Of a DNA stretch of 64,000 nt, positions 24,713 through 34,411 are shown one piece after another. The notes under the pieces were generated by a model. It did no database searches. It was not told the DNA's origin and was given only the letters and a program-made list of their open reading frames with translations. A program made the position numbers and the translations under genes. The number at the start of each line of letters is the position of its first letter. Position 1 is the first letter of the stretch. Source of the stretch: Pseudomonas sp. MM223 (GTDB lineage: Bacteria > Pseudomonadota > Gammaproteobacteria > Pseudomonadales > Pseudomonadaceae); assembly GCA_947090765.1 (NCBI GenBank), contig OX352322.1, positions 5,945,001-6,009,000 of the forward strand, read 5' to 3'.

Positions 24713-24829
24713 GGCACCGGCTGCGCCGGCGTGGCTAAAGCCGCTCCTACAGGGACCGCGCCATGCTGAAGACCTGCACAACACCTGTAGGAGCGGGTTT
24801 ACCCGCGAACACGGGCGAAGCCCGTGCCA
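24713..24829. repeat. REP-like elements
   Basis: Inverted GC-rich units CCGCTCCTACAGG and CCTGTAGGAGCGG flank a short spacer, followed by CGGGTTTACCCGCG and ACGGGCGAAGCCCGT hairpins. This is the P. putida-type REP pattern, placed between two converging genes. The rest of 24,591-24,841 holds no gene. Confidence 0.75.
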
Positions 24830-24841
24830 TCCCGCACGTCC

Positions 24842-27235
24842 TTACCAGCTATAACTCACCTTGGCCGTAACCTCACGCCCCGGGTTGTAGTAGTTCGCCG
24901 TACCCGACCCCACCACATGCTGTTCGTCAAACAGGTTGCTCACATTCAGGGCAAGGTCTGTCCCCTTGGCAATCTTGTAGTTCAGCGCCGCGTCAAACAG
25001 CGTGGTGCCGTCGCTTTTCTTGGTGTTGGCAGCATCCATGTAATAGCCACCCACATACCTGGCACCCAGGCCAACACTCACATCAGTGTTGGCAATGTCG
25101 TAGTAGCTCCACAGCGAAGCCGTATGCTTCGGCGCCACGGTGAACTCCTTGCCCTTGAGGGAAGTGCCGTCATACAGCGCACCGCGCAGCACCTCGGTTT
25201 CCATGTAGGAATAAGCACCGATCAGGCTGAGGTTTTGCGTGACTTGCGCCTTCGCTTCCAGGTCCAGGCCACGTGCACGTGACTCGCCCACCGTTTGCTG
25301 CTCGATGATGCCGCTCGGCAGCACGACGGCGATGGTGACGTTTTCCTGGGTCAGGTCATAAACGGCGGCAGAGAACAACGCATCCATGCCCAATGGCGAG
25401 TATTTCACGCCCACTTCGTACTGCCTGCCAGTCTGCGGCGTTACGCCAACCTGCGGAGGCGAAACCGATTCCACCATGCTCACGTAAGTGGAGACTTCAT
25501 CGTTCACGATGTAAGTCAGCGCACCACGGTAGGACGTTTCAGAGAAGTTGTCGCTTTGCTTGTTCACTCCGCCGACGTACTCCGTGCTGGACAGGTCCAT
25601 GGAGTCATTACGCACACCCGCTGTTGCGATCAGCCGGTCATAGAAGGACAGGTTCTGCTGCAGGAACACGGCCTTGGTGGTGGCGTCGTTCTTCTTGCGG
25701 GTATAGGGCGTAACGCCACCGGGAACGCCAGTGAACACTGGATTGGCAATGTCGATGGAAGGTGCAAGGCTGTACACCGAACTTTGCTTGGTGGTGGAGT
25801 CGAGGTATTCCACACCCACCAGGGTGCTGCTGTCGATGTGCTCGAACTGGGCATCGTATTGCAGCATCAGGTTGCCGTTGAGCTGATCGGCATCGCTGTC
25901 AGTACCGAATACATAGCGCGGTATGGTGGTGCCCACCCGCGAGGCGCTGTCGCTCAGATAGACATAGCCAAAGTCATCGCTCAACTCGCTGTAGCGCACA
26001 TTGCCGCGCAGCGTGAAACCGTTATCGAAGTCGTGGGTGATGTTGCCGCTGAGGCTGGTGCGCTCGACATCGTGGAAGTTATAGCCCGGCTCGCCGTAGA
26101 AATCGCTGCGGTCGTATTCCTTGTCCAGTGGGTAGCCACCGCTGTTTGGCGGGCTGTTGGTCTTCAGGTAGTCGAGGATCACCGTGGCCGAAGTGAAGTC
26201 GGTAGGTGCCCAGGTCAGGCCGCCCATCACGAAGCGGTTGTCGTCTTGCGAATGGTCGTACTCACGGTCGCTGTTCTGCATCTTGGCAGTGAAGCGGCCT
26301 GCCAGAGTTTGTTCGTCGTTCAGCGCGTCGCCTACATCGATACCGGTCTCGGCATGGTCATAGGAGCCATAAGTCACGTAACCCTGGCCAAACTTTTCGA
26401 AACGCGGCTGCTTGGTCACGAAGTTCACCGAGCCGCCTGGGTCTGCAGGGCCGAACAGGGTGGAGTTGGCGCCTCGCAGAATCTCGATGCGCTCGTAGGC
26501 GTAAGGGTCTTCGCGCACACCACGCATCGAGCTCAAGGTCAGGCCGTCACGGTAAGTGGTGGCCTGGAAGCCGCGGATCTGGAAGTAGTCGTTGCGGTCG
26601 TCCGAACCGTAGAAGTCGCTGACCACACCCGGGGTGTATTGCAGCGCCTCTTCCGTGGTGCTGACACTGCGCTGCTGCATTTCCTTGTTGGTCACCACAG
26701 ACACGGAAGCTGGCGTGTTAAGGATGCTGGTCGCCACCTTGCCGCCTACCCACAGCTCCTTGGCAACCACCGAGTTGGTGTCATCGTCGGCACTGGCCTT
26801 GACCTTGGCGTTGATGATGACCGGTGCCAGTCGGTAATCCTCGGTTGCGCCAAGTTCCAGCGGGCCGGACGGCTTTGGCTGCGGCACCACCAGGTAGGCC
26901 CCCGGACCTTGCTGCTCCGCCTGAAGCTCGGTCCCCTGCAACAGCGACGAGAGTGCAGCCGAGGTACCCAACGTACCCTGTACACCCGCCGTATTGCGGT
27001 TGGCTACGCTCTGCGCATCGAAGGACAGGCTGACACCCGCCTGGCGCGCAAAGTGGTCAAGCGCCGGCGCCAGTGGGCCACCAGGAATGTTCCATTGCTG
27101 GACCTGGTTGTTGTGCTCAGCAGTTGCAGCTTGCGCAAGCGCAGGCAGCGCACAGCTGCTGACAACCAGGCCCAGGAAAGCAGCGTGTACAGCACGGCTC
27201 AATGGACGGCGCTGTGAAACCGGGGTAGAACTCAT
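24842..27235 (-). CDS. TonB-dependent siderophore receptor with STN domain (797 aa)
   Basis: ATG 27235 follows GGAGCGAG. A signal peptide (LGLVVSSCALPALAQA) precedes an STN domain (IPGGPLAPALDHFARQAG to GLQGTELQ-like region, about residues 45-100), then a plug (NTPASVSVVTNKEMQQR, FQIRGFQATTYRDG) and a 22-strand barrel ending in VSYSW, the outer-membrane terminal signal. The STN domain means it can signal through an anti-sigma factor, as FpvA and FecA do, but no sigma/anti-sigma genes lie nearby. It imports a ferric siderophore, probably one made by another microbe. A Fur-like sequence lies 64 bases upstream of the start. Confidence 0.9.
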   Translation of the reverse strand: MSSTPVSQRRPLSRAVHAAFLGLVVSSCALPALAQAATAEHNNQVQQWNIPGGPLAPALDHFARQAGVSLSFDAQSVANRNTAGVQGTLGTSAALSSLLQGTELQAEQQGPGAYLVVPQPKPSGPLELGATEDYRLAPVIINAKVKASADDDTNSVVAKELWVGGKVATSILNTPASVSVVTNKEMQQRSVSTTEEALQYTPGVVSDFYGSDDRNDYFQIRGFQATTYRDGLTLSSMRGVREDPYAYERIEILRGANSTLFGPADPGGSVNFVTKQPRFEKFGQGYVTYGSYDHAETGIDVGDALNDEQTLAGRFTAKMQNSDREYDHSQDDNRFVMGGLTWAPTDFTSATVILDYLKTNSPPNSGGYPLDKEYDRSDFYGEPGYNFHDVERTSLSGNITHDFDNGFTLRGNVRYSELSDDFGYVYLSDSASRVGTTIPRYVFGTDSDADQLNGNLMLQYDAQFEHIDSSTLVGVEYLDSTTKQSSVYSLAPSIDIANPVFTGVPGGVTPYTRKKNDATTKAVFLQQNLSFYDRLIATAGVRNDSMDLSSTEYVGGVNKQSDNFSETSYRGALTYIVNDEVSTYVSMVESVSPPQVGVTPQTGRQYEVGVKYSPLGMDALFSAAVYDLTQENVTIAVVLPSGIIEQQTVGESRARGLDLEAKAQVTQNLSLIGAYSYMETEVLRGALYDGTSLKGKEFTVAPKHTASLWSYYDIANTDVSVGLGARYVGGYYMDAANTKKSDGTTLFDAALNYKIAKGTDLALNVSNLFDEQHVVGSGTANYYNPGREVTAKVSYSW

Positions 27236-27298
27236 TTTCTCGCTCCGTAGAGGGGTCGGCGGGCTGGCCTGTATTCCGGCCTTCTCTACAAGCCGAAC

Positions 27299-27317
27299 GA
27301 GAATGAGAAAACACCTC
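27299..27317 (-). promoter_or_regulatory. Possible Fur box
   Basis: GAGAATGAGAAAACACCTC matches 9 of the first 11 positions of the 19-base Fur consensus but little of the second half. It lies upstream of the STN-type receptor start, where iron control would be expected. Confidence 0.3.
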
Positions 27318-27356
27318 ATTTATTTTCAGATATTTGTGCGCTTGCGCACACCGCCC

Positions 27357-28335
27357 TCAATGCAACGGCGCCTCGACACGGGGACCGTTCAATTGAAGAA
27401 TGTGATCCTTGATTGCCTCACCGACGCGTTCGGCAAACTCGCTACAGAACGCTTCGCCCTGCTCCAACAAGGGTGAAGCTGCGCGAAAAGTCGCCAGCAG
27501 CCTGAGCCGCGACGCCTCCAGCATCTTCTGCCAAACCAGTGATATTGCGCGTACGCAACGCGTCGTCATCTAACGGCTGCAGATAGTAGAAGGAAATCAA
27601 ACATTCGATCCCCGTGTTATTGAAACTTCTCGTCAACTGTTTTTTCAACGCGACCAGGCTGTCACGCGCTTGGTCGTGCTCGACACTGCGGCTTTGAAGC
27701 AGACCTTGAATCGGTCGTAAAGCAACCACAAGTAAATCGTCGAGGGTATAACCTGCCATCGGAGGCAACACGTTCGGGGTAAGTTCAAATGGCGCGTTCG
27801 GTACTTCATCTGAATACTCATCACGCAACAGCACCGCCTTCTTGCCCATCAATGTGTCAGGATTCATGAGCGTTTCATCATTCAGCTTGACGATATGATC
27901 ATGCATTCCCCACGCCGCTTTATCGGTGAACGCTTGCACGATGTCATCGCCTGCGTTCATCAGCGGCGAGCCCTCTAACGATTTGAACGCCGACTGCTTG
28001 GCAAAGCCACCCACATCCAGCGCCATGTTGCTGATGTTGCGCGCGCGCGTACCCGCGTGCTGGTACGGCGTCTGGTACCAGGTCGAAATCTGGTACTCGA
28101 TGCCCATCCGCTGCAGGTCAGCCCACAAGTGGCTGACCAGCGCGATGCTGGTTTCACGAATAAACCCAGGGTCTATTTTCAACGATTCCAGGAAAGCTTC
28201 AACAGGCTCATTGACAACGGCGAGCAGGTCTTCGTGCGTATATCCGGGCATCGGCGGGAAGACGCCGCTCGGTAGCTTGATATCTTGCGGGGATGTGCCA
28301 TTGGAAGTGGTCTGATCGTGCACTAGAAACTCCAT
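27357..28335 (-). pseudogene. Unrecognised internally duplicated protein, frameshifted in repeat 2
   Basis: The frame from ATG 28335 holds two similar halves. Half 1 has PPMPGYTHEDLLAVV, RARNISNMALDVGGFA, SPLMNAGDDIVQAF and HDHIVKLND. Half 2 has PPMAGYTLDDLLVVA and RTRNITGLAEDAGGVA, then runs out of frame and stops at 27,442. The missing part of half 2, SPLLEQGEAF and KDHILQLNG, is found in another frame that ends at 27,357. A single indel near 27,480 therefore splits a protein that would have about 325 residues. The family is not recognised; no signal peptide or membrane helix is seen. It could be a recent pseudogene or a sequencing error. Confidence 0.65.
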
Positions 28336-28511
28336 TTTCTTGAACAGTATTAACTGCCACTAAAATGACATTACTGATGAATGCCGTTTTGATGCTGGCC
28401 GAAATACTATCCATCCTTGTAATCAAGTGCAAAGCAAGCCTCTATCATCAACACTTGCTTAGCCGCGCCCGTAATTGCATTAAGCCATCTCTCGATGACT
28501 TATTCGCGATA

Positions 28512-30050
28512 CTACGCCGAGCGTTGGGTAACGGTCTCCAGTTGGATTGACGGGCGAGACAGCAACACACCGACAACAATGGCGAACAGCAGCGCCGCAA
28601 AACCAGCGGTTTGCAAGACGGCGTCGAAACCACCGATAAACGCTTGGCGAGCCAAAGGGGCTAACGCTTCACGCAGGCCAGGCTCGACCATGCCCAGTGC
28701 AGCCTGCAGGTCACCCGCAGCAACTCGCGTGGCCATCGCTGCAACCTGGTCCAGTTGCGCGGGCGCCAGGGCAGCAACGGCATCGTGCAGCAAATGCCCG
28801 CTACGGGCGGCCAGCACGCCACCCAGCACACCGATGGCCAGTACGATCGCGCCGAACCGTGTGGTGGTGCTCAGGCCCGACGCCATACCCGTACGCTCAC
28901 GCGGCACACAGGCCATGATGTTTTTCTGCGTGTCGCCATTGAGCAGCCCGGCGCCCGCGCCCAACACCAGGCTGGCTAGGGCGAATGCACCATAGCCGCC
29001 GTGACGCGTAGCCCAGGCACACAGCAAGTTACCCACCCCCACCAGCACCAGGCCCAACGCAAACACCTGCGCCGGGCTCATGCGGGTGGCCAGGCGCATG
29101 CCCAGACGCGGCGTCAACAGCATGGCGATGGCGAACGGCAACATGCCTGCGCCAGCGGCCAGTGCAGACAGTTGCAGGCCGGTCTGCAAGTACAGCGGCA
29201 GCAGGGTCATCATCACCTGGGCGCAAGCGGCGTACGCGAACATGCCCAGCAAGGCGCCGACGAAACGCCCGCTGCGCATCAGCCGCAGGTCGACCATCGG
29301 CCGTGCCTGGCTGCGCTCGACCATGACGAACAGGCCGAACAGGAAGGCGCTGATCACCAGCCGCCCAAGGGTTTGCGCGCTGCCCCAGCCCACCTGGTTG
29401 GCATCGATCATCGCCCAGATCAGGTAGCCCAGGCTGCCGGCGAAGGTCAGGCTGCCCCATGGGTCGACCCGGGCTGCGGCACTGTCGCGAGATTCCTCGA
29501 CACTGCGCATCACCATTACGGCAAGCAGCACCACCAACGGCAGGTTGATGTAGAAGATCCAGCGCCAGCCCAAGGTACTGGCGATCACCCCGCCCAGTAA
29601 TGGCGCAAAGGTGATGGTGGCGCCCATACAGGCGCCCCAGAAAGCCCAGGCGCGCATACGCTCTTGCGGCTCATGAAAACGGTTGCCGATCGCGGCCAGG
29701 GCCGAGGTCAGCAACAACGCAGCCCCCACACCCTTGGCAGTCCTGGCCAGGTCAAGGAACAGCAGGTTGGGCGCGGCACCACACGCCAGCGAGGCCAAAC
29801 CGAACAGCACCAGGCCGAGCAGCAGCATGCGCCGCCGGCCAAAACGGTCGGCCAGGCTACCCGCGGGCAACAGGCAGGCGGCGAAGGCCAGGAGGTAGGC
29901 GCTGACCACCCACTCGATATCGGCGAACGAGCCGGACAGGTCGCGGGCGATGCTGGGCAGGCTGACCGCGACGATGTTGGTGTCGAGGATGATCAGGGCG
30001 CAGACCAAGGAAGCGGTCAACAACGTAAAGCGTGCAGAGGGGGCAGGCAT
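28512..30050 (-). CDS. MFS drug-efflux-type transporter, DHA2 family (512 aa)
   Basis: About 14 hydrophobic helices can be read. The family motifs are clear: LDTNIVAVSLPSIARDL in helix 1, LADRFGRRRMLLLG after helix 2 (motif A) and a motif-C-like region in helix 5. This is the H+/drug antiporter group of EmrB and QacA, located in the inner membrane. ATG 30050 has a GGAG site. No membrane-fusion partner is adjacent, so it probably works alone. It is divergent from a LysR regulator, the usual arrangement for LysR-controlled efflux or metabolite exporters. Confidence 0.9.
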   Translation of the reverse strand: MPAPSARFTLLTASLVCALIILDTNIVAVSLPSIARDLSGSFADIEWVVSAYLLAFAACLLPAGSLADRFGRRRMLLLGLVLFGLASLACGAAPNLLFLDLARTAKGVGAALLLTSALAAIGNRFHEPQERMRAWAFWGACMGATITFAPLLGGVIASTLGWRWIFYINLPLVVLLAVMVMRSVEESRDSAAARVDPWGSLTFAGSLGYLIWAMIDANQVGWGSAQTLGRLVISAFLFGLFVMVERSQARPMVDLRLMRSGRFVGALLGMFAYAACAQVMMTLLPLYLQTGLQLSALAAGAGMLPFAIAMLLTPRLGMRLATRMSPAQVFALGLVLVGVGNLLCAWATRHGGYGAFALASLVLGAGAGLLNGDTQKNIMACVPRERTGMASGLSTTTRFGAIVLAIGVLGGVLAARSGHLLHDAVAALAPAQLDQVAAMATRVAAGDLQAALGMVEPGLREALAPLARQAFIGGFDAVLQTAGFAALLFAIVVGVLLSRPSIQLETVTQRSA

Positions 30051-30176
30051 GGCAGGCTCCAGAAGCAGGCTGGTCGCAGCCGCGCCAGCCTTGTAGTGTT
30101 GCCCTCAACATAACGCCGCCCGCATCAAGGGTTGTTAGCCCCGGCGGCCCGCATCATTACCCTGTAGGTAACACCC

Positions 30177-31040
30177 ATGGAAATCCGCCATTTCCGCTAT
30201 TTCCTCTGCGTCGCCCGCCACGGCCATTTCACCCGTGCCGCCGAGCAACTGGGCATCGCCCCGCCTACCCTCAGCCGGCAGATCCAGGACATGGAACGCG
30301 AACTGGGCGTGCGCCTGTTCGAACGCAGCCAGCGTGAGGTCAACCTGACCGCTGCCGGCCAGGCGCTGTTGATCGAGGCCGAGCACGCTGTGCGCCAGTT
30401 CGACGCTGCGCAACTGGGCGCACAAAGGGCCGCCCGTGGCGAAAGCGGGCGTATCGAACTGGGCTACGTGGCCTCGGCCGCCTATTCAGGCATGCTCCAG
30501 CAGCACGTCAGCCGCTACAGCGAAACGTGCCCCGGCGTACGCCTGAACATCCGCGAACTGCCCATGGCCGAATTGCCCGGCAGGGTCCGCGACGGCTTGC
30601 TCGACCTTGCCTACGTGCGCTCACCGATGGAGCTGCCTGACGAACTGGAAGCCATTGCACTGCACCAGGAAGGTTTCGTCCTCGCCCTGCCCGCCAGCTC
30701 GCGGATCAACGAAGTGCCGCAGATCCCGGCCGCGCGCCTGGCCAATGAAACCTTCATCCTGCCCGAGCAGATTTCCGGCACGCTGGAAGTGGCGGCGCAA
30801 GGTGGGTTCGTGCCGATGCTTGGCCCACAACCCGGCAGCCTGGTGGCCGTGATTACCTTGGTATCACTGGGGCAAGGCATTGCAGTAGTCCCGGAATCGG
30901 TGGTGCAGCGCATTAACCTGCCGCAGGTGAATTACCGGCGGGTCGTCGATTGCCAGGCTAGCTCGTGGCTAAGCCTGGTTCACCGGCGCTTCGAGAAAGC
31001 GCCGGCTGCAATGAGGTACATCGAGATGATGAAGGCCTGA
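30177..31040 (+). CDS. LysR-family transcriptional regulator (287 aa)
   Basis: The N-terminal winged HTH (FRYFLCVARHGHFTRAAEQLG, then APPTLSRQIQDMERELG and LFERSQREVNLTAAGQ) is canonical for LysR proteins. The rest is the two-lobed effector-binding domain, with RIELGYVASAAYSG beginning lobe 1. It lies 126 bases from the divergent MFS gene and probably controls it, and itself, from the shared spacer, which contains AT-poor inverted sequences but no certain T-N11-A box. The effector is unknown. Confidence 0.9.
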   Translation: MEIRHFRYFLCVARHGHFTRAAEQLGIAPPTLSRQIQDMERELGVRLFERSQREVNLTAAGQALLIEAEHAVRQFDAAQLGAQRAARGESGRIELGYVASAAYSGMLQQHVSRYSETCPGVRLNIRELPMAELPGRVRDGLLDLAYVRSPMELPDELEAIALHQEGFVLALPASSRINEVPQIPAARLANETFILPEQISGTLEVAAQGGFVPMLGPQPGSLVAVITLVSLGQGIAVVPESVVQRINLPQVNYRRVVDCQASSWLSLVHRRFEKAPAAMRYIEMMKA

Positions 31041-31090
31041 CCGGTCACCTTTGTCGCACCGGTGGTGCGCCTTTTCAGCCGCGCTGAAAA

Positions 31091-31118
31091 AACAAAGGGC
31101 ACCCATCCACTGGTGCCC
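31091..31118 (-). terminator. Intrinsic terminator of the permease gene
   Basis: GGGCACC and GGTGCCC form a 7-bp stem with an 8-base loop. On the minus strand the stem is followed by TTTGTTTTTT. It lies just beyond the stop codon of the permease gene. Confidence 0.75.
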
Positions 31119-31144
31119 TCTGCCCTACCGCCAGGTGAACTCAA

Positions 31145-32536
31145 TCACCCCATCGACCGCGCCCCCACAGGTTGCGCATGGCCGCGCGAGGTCACGATCC
31201 CCAGGAAGGAAATCACGATCGCCAGGCCCAATGTCGAACTCACCTCCACCCGGTGCTCGGGCGTGTACATCATCACTGCCAGCGCCCCGGCAATGAAGAT
31301 GATCACCGCCCAGGTCAGGTACGGGAACAGCCACATGCGGAACTTCAGCTCGGTGTTCTCCCGCTCCAGGCGGCGGCGCATGCGCAGCTGCGAGATGGCG
31401 ATGACCATGTACACCAGCAGGGCGATGGCGCCCGAGCTGGCCAGCAAAAACTCGAACACACCCTTCGGCGCGAAGTAGTTGAGGATGGCGATGGCTGCGC
31501 CGATCAGGGTGCTGCCAAACACTGCGGCGCGCGGTACACCAACCTTGGAGGTCTTGTTGAGGAAGGCCGGGGCGTCACCGCGCTTGGCCAGCGAATACAT
31601 CATCCGCGAAGCAATGTAGATCGAGGAGTTCATGCAGCTGGTCACTGCCACCAGCACCACCAGGTCGACCATGAACGCCGCGTTGGGGATGTTCATGATT
31701 TCCAGCGCACGCTGGTACGAGCCCACCACCGCCAACTGCGGGTCGTTCCACGGCACCACCGAAATGATCACGAAGATCGACAGGATGTAGAAGGTGCTGA
31801 TACGCCAGATCACCGAGCGCGTGGCTTTGGCGATGTTGCGCGAAGGGTCGCTGGACTCGGACGCGGCGATGGTCACCGCCTCGGTGCCGATGAAGCTGAA
31901 CATCACGGTGATGAACGCACCGACTACCGCCGACCAGCCCTTGGGTGCAAAACCGCCATACTCGGCCATCAGCCCGCTCAGACCGCTGACCTCACGGTTG
32001 GGCAGCCAGCCCATCAGCGCGGCAAAGCCCAAGCCGATGAAGCCCAGAATCGCCGTTACCTTGAGGATGGCGAACCAGAACTCGAACTCACCGTACTTGG
32101 CCACGCTAAACAGGTTGGTGCAAGCCAGCAGCAGCACCGAGGCCAGGGCGAAGATCCAGCTGTCCACCTGCGGGAACCAGGCGTTCAGCACATGCCCGGC
32201 AGCCAGTGCTTCGATAGGGATCACCAGCACCCAGAACCACCAGTACAGCCAGCCGATGGTGTAGCCGGCCCAGCGGCCGATGGCCTGGTCGGCGTAGGTG
32301 GAAAACGATCCGGTGTCAGGGTGTGCCACGGCCATTTCGCCGAGCATGCGCATGACCAGTACCACCAGGGTTCCGGCCACGAAATAAGAAACTATGGTAG
32401 CTGGCCCGGCCGCCGCGATGGCGTGACCAGAGCCTACGAAAAGTCCGGCGCCGATGATGCCGGCGATGGACAGCATCGTTACATGACGAGGCTTGAAACC
32501 TTGTGCAAGGTTGCCATCAGATCCCACGGTGCTCAT
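31145..32536 (-). CDS. GabP-like amino acid permease (APC family, 463 aa)
   Basis: Twelve hydrophobic helices and the APC family signature are visible: KPRHVTMLSIAGIIGAGLFVG in helix 1, GEMAVAHPDTGSFSTYAD after helix 2 and GWLYWWFWVLVIPIEA in helix 4. The N-terminal half is very like GABA permeases (GabP) of Pseudomonas. The substrate is most likely GABA or another small amino acid taken up with protons across the inner membrane. No catabolic genes are adjacent, so the exact substrate is not set by context. A terminator follows the stop codon. Confidence 0.87.
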   Translation of the reverse strand: MSTVGSDGNLAQGFKPRHVTMLSIAGIIGAGLFVGSGHAIAAAGPATIVSYFVAGTLVVLVMRMLGEMAVAHPDTGSFSTYADQAIGRWAGYTIGWLYWWFWVLVIPIEALAAGHVLNAWFPQVDSWIFALASVLLLACTNLFSVAKYGEFEFWFAILKVTAILGFIGLGFAALMGWLPNREVSGLSGLMAEYGGFAPKGWSAVVGAFITVMFSFIGTEAVTIAASESSDPSRNIAKATRSVIWRISTFYILSIFVIISVVPWNDPQLAVVGSYQRALEIMNIPNAAFMVDLVVLVAVTSCMNSSIYIASRMMYSLAKRGDAPAFLNKTSKVGVPRAAVFGSTLIGAAIAILNYFAPKGVFEFLLASSGAIALLVYMVIAISQLRMRRRLERENTELKFRMWLFPYLTWAVIIFIAGALAVMMYTPEHRVEVSSTLGLAIVISFLGIVTSRGHAQPVGARSMG

Positions 32537-32846
32537 TGATGTTGTTCTCTTTTTGCTGACACAAGGATGGACGGGCAGGCGTAGGCGAAAATATCTCCTT
32601 TCAAATCAGTAAGTCGACAGGTTGCTCGCGCGCTGTTGTTGATCTTTGGCGCGCATCACAGAGCAACGTGTCCGTGCGGTTCGGGCTTCATTTAAGCCTT
32701 GCAGGGCTGTGGGAAATTACACGAGAACGCCCCGGAACTGTTTGATCACGACAGGGCAGTTCCATTACCGCCAGATGTCGCGAATGGCATGCCCGATCGC
32801 GTCACCGGGCCATCTGAAGCTTTTGTTTTTCATTTGGATGTGTGTT
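32537..32846. other. Intergenic region upstream of the permease
   Basis: No gene was found. The part next to 32,537 should hold the permease promoter and 5' leader. Bases 32,690-32,820 show no recognised structure; REP elements start at 32,847. Confidence 0.4.
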
Positions 32847-32960
32847 GCCAGTGCCGGCCTCTTCGCAGCGCAAGGCTGCTCCTACAGGGACCGCACCAGT
32901 CTCGAGGGCTGTGGGGGACTTGTAGGAGCAGCCTTGTGCTGCGAAGAGGCCGGCACTGGC
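32847..32960. repeat. REP-like inverted pair
   Basis: GCCAGTGCCGGCCTCTTCGC at the left is the reverse complement of the sequence ending at 32,960, and GGCTGCTCCTACAGG is mirrored by TTGTAGGAGCAGCC. The pair makes a long head-to-head REP structure between the two minus-strand genes. Confidence 0.8.
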
Positions 32961-32981
32961 CCAGGCATCTTCAGCCACCCA

Positions 32982-33007
32982 CAAAAAAGCCCCGGTCACC
33001 CGGGGCT
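32982..33007 (-). terminator. Intrinsic terminator after gudD
   Basis: AGCCCCGG and CCGGGGCT form an 8-bp stem with a 4-base loop followed by TTTTTTG on the minus strand, 30 bases after the glucarate dehydratase stop codon. Confidence 0.85.
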
Positions 33008-33036
33008 CTCTTTGCACAGCTGGGCCTGTAAACGCC

Positions 33037-34392
33037 TCAACGCACCAGGCAAGGCCGCTTGTTATCGAAGCGCCAGCCCGAAATCAGGTACTGCATCGCC
33101 ACGCTGTCATCCCGCGCACCCAACCCCATGTTGCGGTAGCACTCGTGGGCCTTGGCCAACTGGTCTTCATCCAGCTCCACCCCCAGCCCCGGCCGTGCCG
33201 GTACCCGCACGTGCCCGTCGACAATGCGCAGCGGCTCACGGGTCAGGCGCTGGCCGTCCTGCCAGATCCAGTGGGTGTCGATCGCGGTGATCTCGCCCGG
33301 CGCCGCAGCCGCCACCTGGGTGAACATCGCCAGCGAAATATCAAAGTGGTTGTTGGAGTGCGAACCCCAGGTCAGCCCCCAGTCATTGCACATCTGCGCT
33401 ACCCGCACCGACCCCTGCAAGGTCCAGAAATGCGGGTCGGCCAGCGGAATGTCCACCGCCTGCGACTGAATCGCATGGCCCATCTGCCGCCAGTCGGTGG
33501 CAATCATGTTAGTGGCGGTGCGCAGGCCGGTGGCACGGCGGAACTCGGCCATCACCTCACGGCCCGAGTAACCGTTCTCGGCGCCGCAAGGGTCTTCGGC
33601 ATAGGCCAGCACTTGATGCTTGTCGCGGCACAGGGCAATGGCCTCTTGCAGTGACCAGGCGCCGTTGGGGTCAAGTGTGATGCGCGCTTCAGGGAAGCGC
33701 TCAGCCAGTGCCGTTACCGCTTCCATCTCCTCTTCGCCACGCAACACCCCGCCCTTGAGCTTGAAGTCGCTGAAGCCATAACGCGCCTTGGCAGCCTCAG
33801 CCAGGCGCACCACTGCTTCCGGGGTCAGGGCCTTTTCGTGGCGCACGCGGAACCAGTCATCCTCGGCATCCGCTTCGTTGCGGTAGGCCAGGTCGGTCTG
33901 CTGGCGGTCACCGATGTAGAACAGGTAACCCAGCATCTTCACCGCATCGCGTTGCTGCCCTTCACCCAGCAATGCCGCCATCGGCACATTCAGGTGCTGG
34001 CCCAGCAGGTCGAGCAGCGCCGATTCGATGGCGGTTACCGCATGCACCGTAATACGCAGATCGAACGTTTGCAGGCCGCGGCCTGCCGAATCGCGGTTGG
34101 CGAAGGCCTGGCGCATGGCATTGAGCACGCGCTGGTAATGGCCGATCGGCTGCCCAACCACCAGGCTGCGGGCGTCTTCCAGGGTCTGGCGAATCTTTTC
34201 CCCACCCGGCACTTCACCCAGGCCGGTGTTACCGGCGCTGTCGCGCAGCACCACCACGTTGCGGGTGAAGTACGGGCCATGGGCGCCACTGAGGTTCAGC
34301 AGCATGCTGTCGTGGCCGGCCACGGGGATCACGCGCAGGTCGGTGACCACCGGAGTACTGGTGTGAACGGCGGGATTGGTCTGCATATTCAT
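33037..34392 (-). CDS. gudD: Glucarate dehydratase
   Basis: This 451-residue enolase-superfamily enzyme converts D-glucarate (and often L-idarate) to 5-dehydro-4-deoxyglucarate. The barrel motifs are present: [11 protein letters not shown] (KxK base), ITLDPNGAW (first metal Asp), [16 protein letters not shown] (second ligand), [10 protein letters not shown] and [15 protein letters not shown] with the catalytic His. ATG 34392 ([12 protein letters not shown]) is used. The frame is open further upstream but overlaps the transporter gene. It lies 19 bases after the transporter, forming a two-gene operon. The divergent FadR-type regulator probably represses it in the absence of sugar acids. Confidence 0.95.
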   Translation of the reverse strand: MNMQTNPAVHTSTPVVTDLRVIPVAGHDSMLLNLSGAHGPYFTRNVVVLRDSAGNTGLGEVPGGEKIRQTLEDARSLVVGQPIGHYQRVLNAMRQAFANRDSAGRGLQTFDLRITVHAVTAIESALLDLLGQHLNVPMAALLGEGQQRDAVKMLGYLFYIGDRQQTDLAYRNEADAEDDWFRVRHEKALTPEAVVRLAEAAKARYGFSDFKLKGGVLRGEEEMEAVTALAERFPEARITLDPNGAWSLQEAIALCRDKHQVLAYAEDPCGAENGYSGREVMAEFRRATGLRTATNMIATDWRQMGHAIQSQAVDIPLADPHFWTLQGSVRVAQMCNDWGLTWGSHSNNHFDISLAMFTQVAAAAPGEITAIDTHWIWQDGQRLTREPLRIVDGHVRVPARPGLGVELDEDQLAKAHECYRNMGLGARDDSVAMQYLISGWRFDNKRPCLVR

Positions 34393-34411
34393 GGTTTTTG
34401 TCTCGCAGTCA

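Noticed and set aside
24842..27217. Long plus-strand open frame opposite the TonB receptor
   Set aside because: It is a high-GC shadow frame with unnatural composition; the minus-strand gene explains the DNA.
31172..32539. Long plus-strand frame opposite the permease
   Set aside because: It is rich in His, Gln and Arg with no hydrophobic pattern, a typical antisense shadow.
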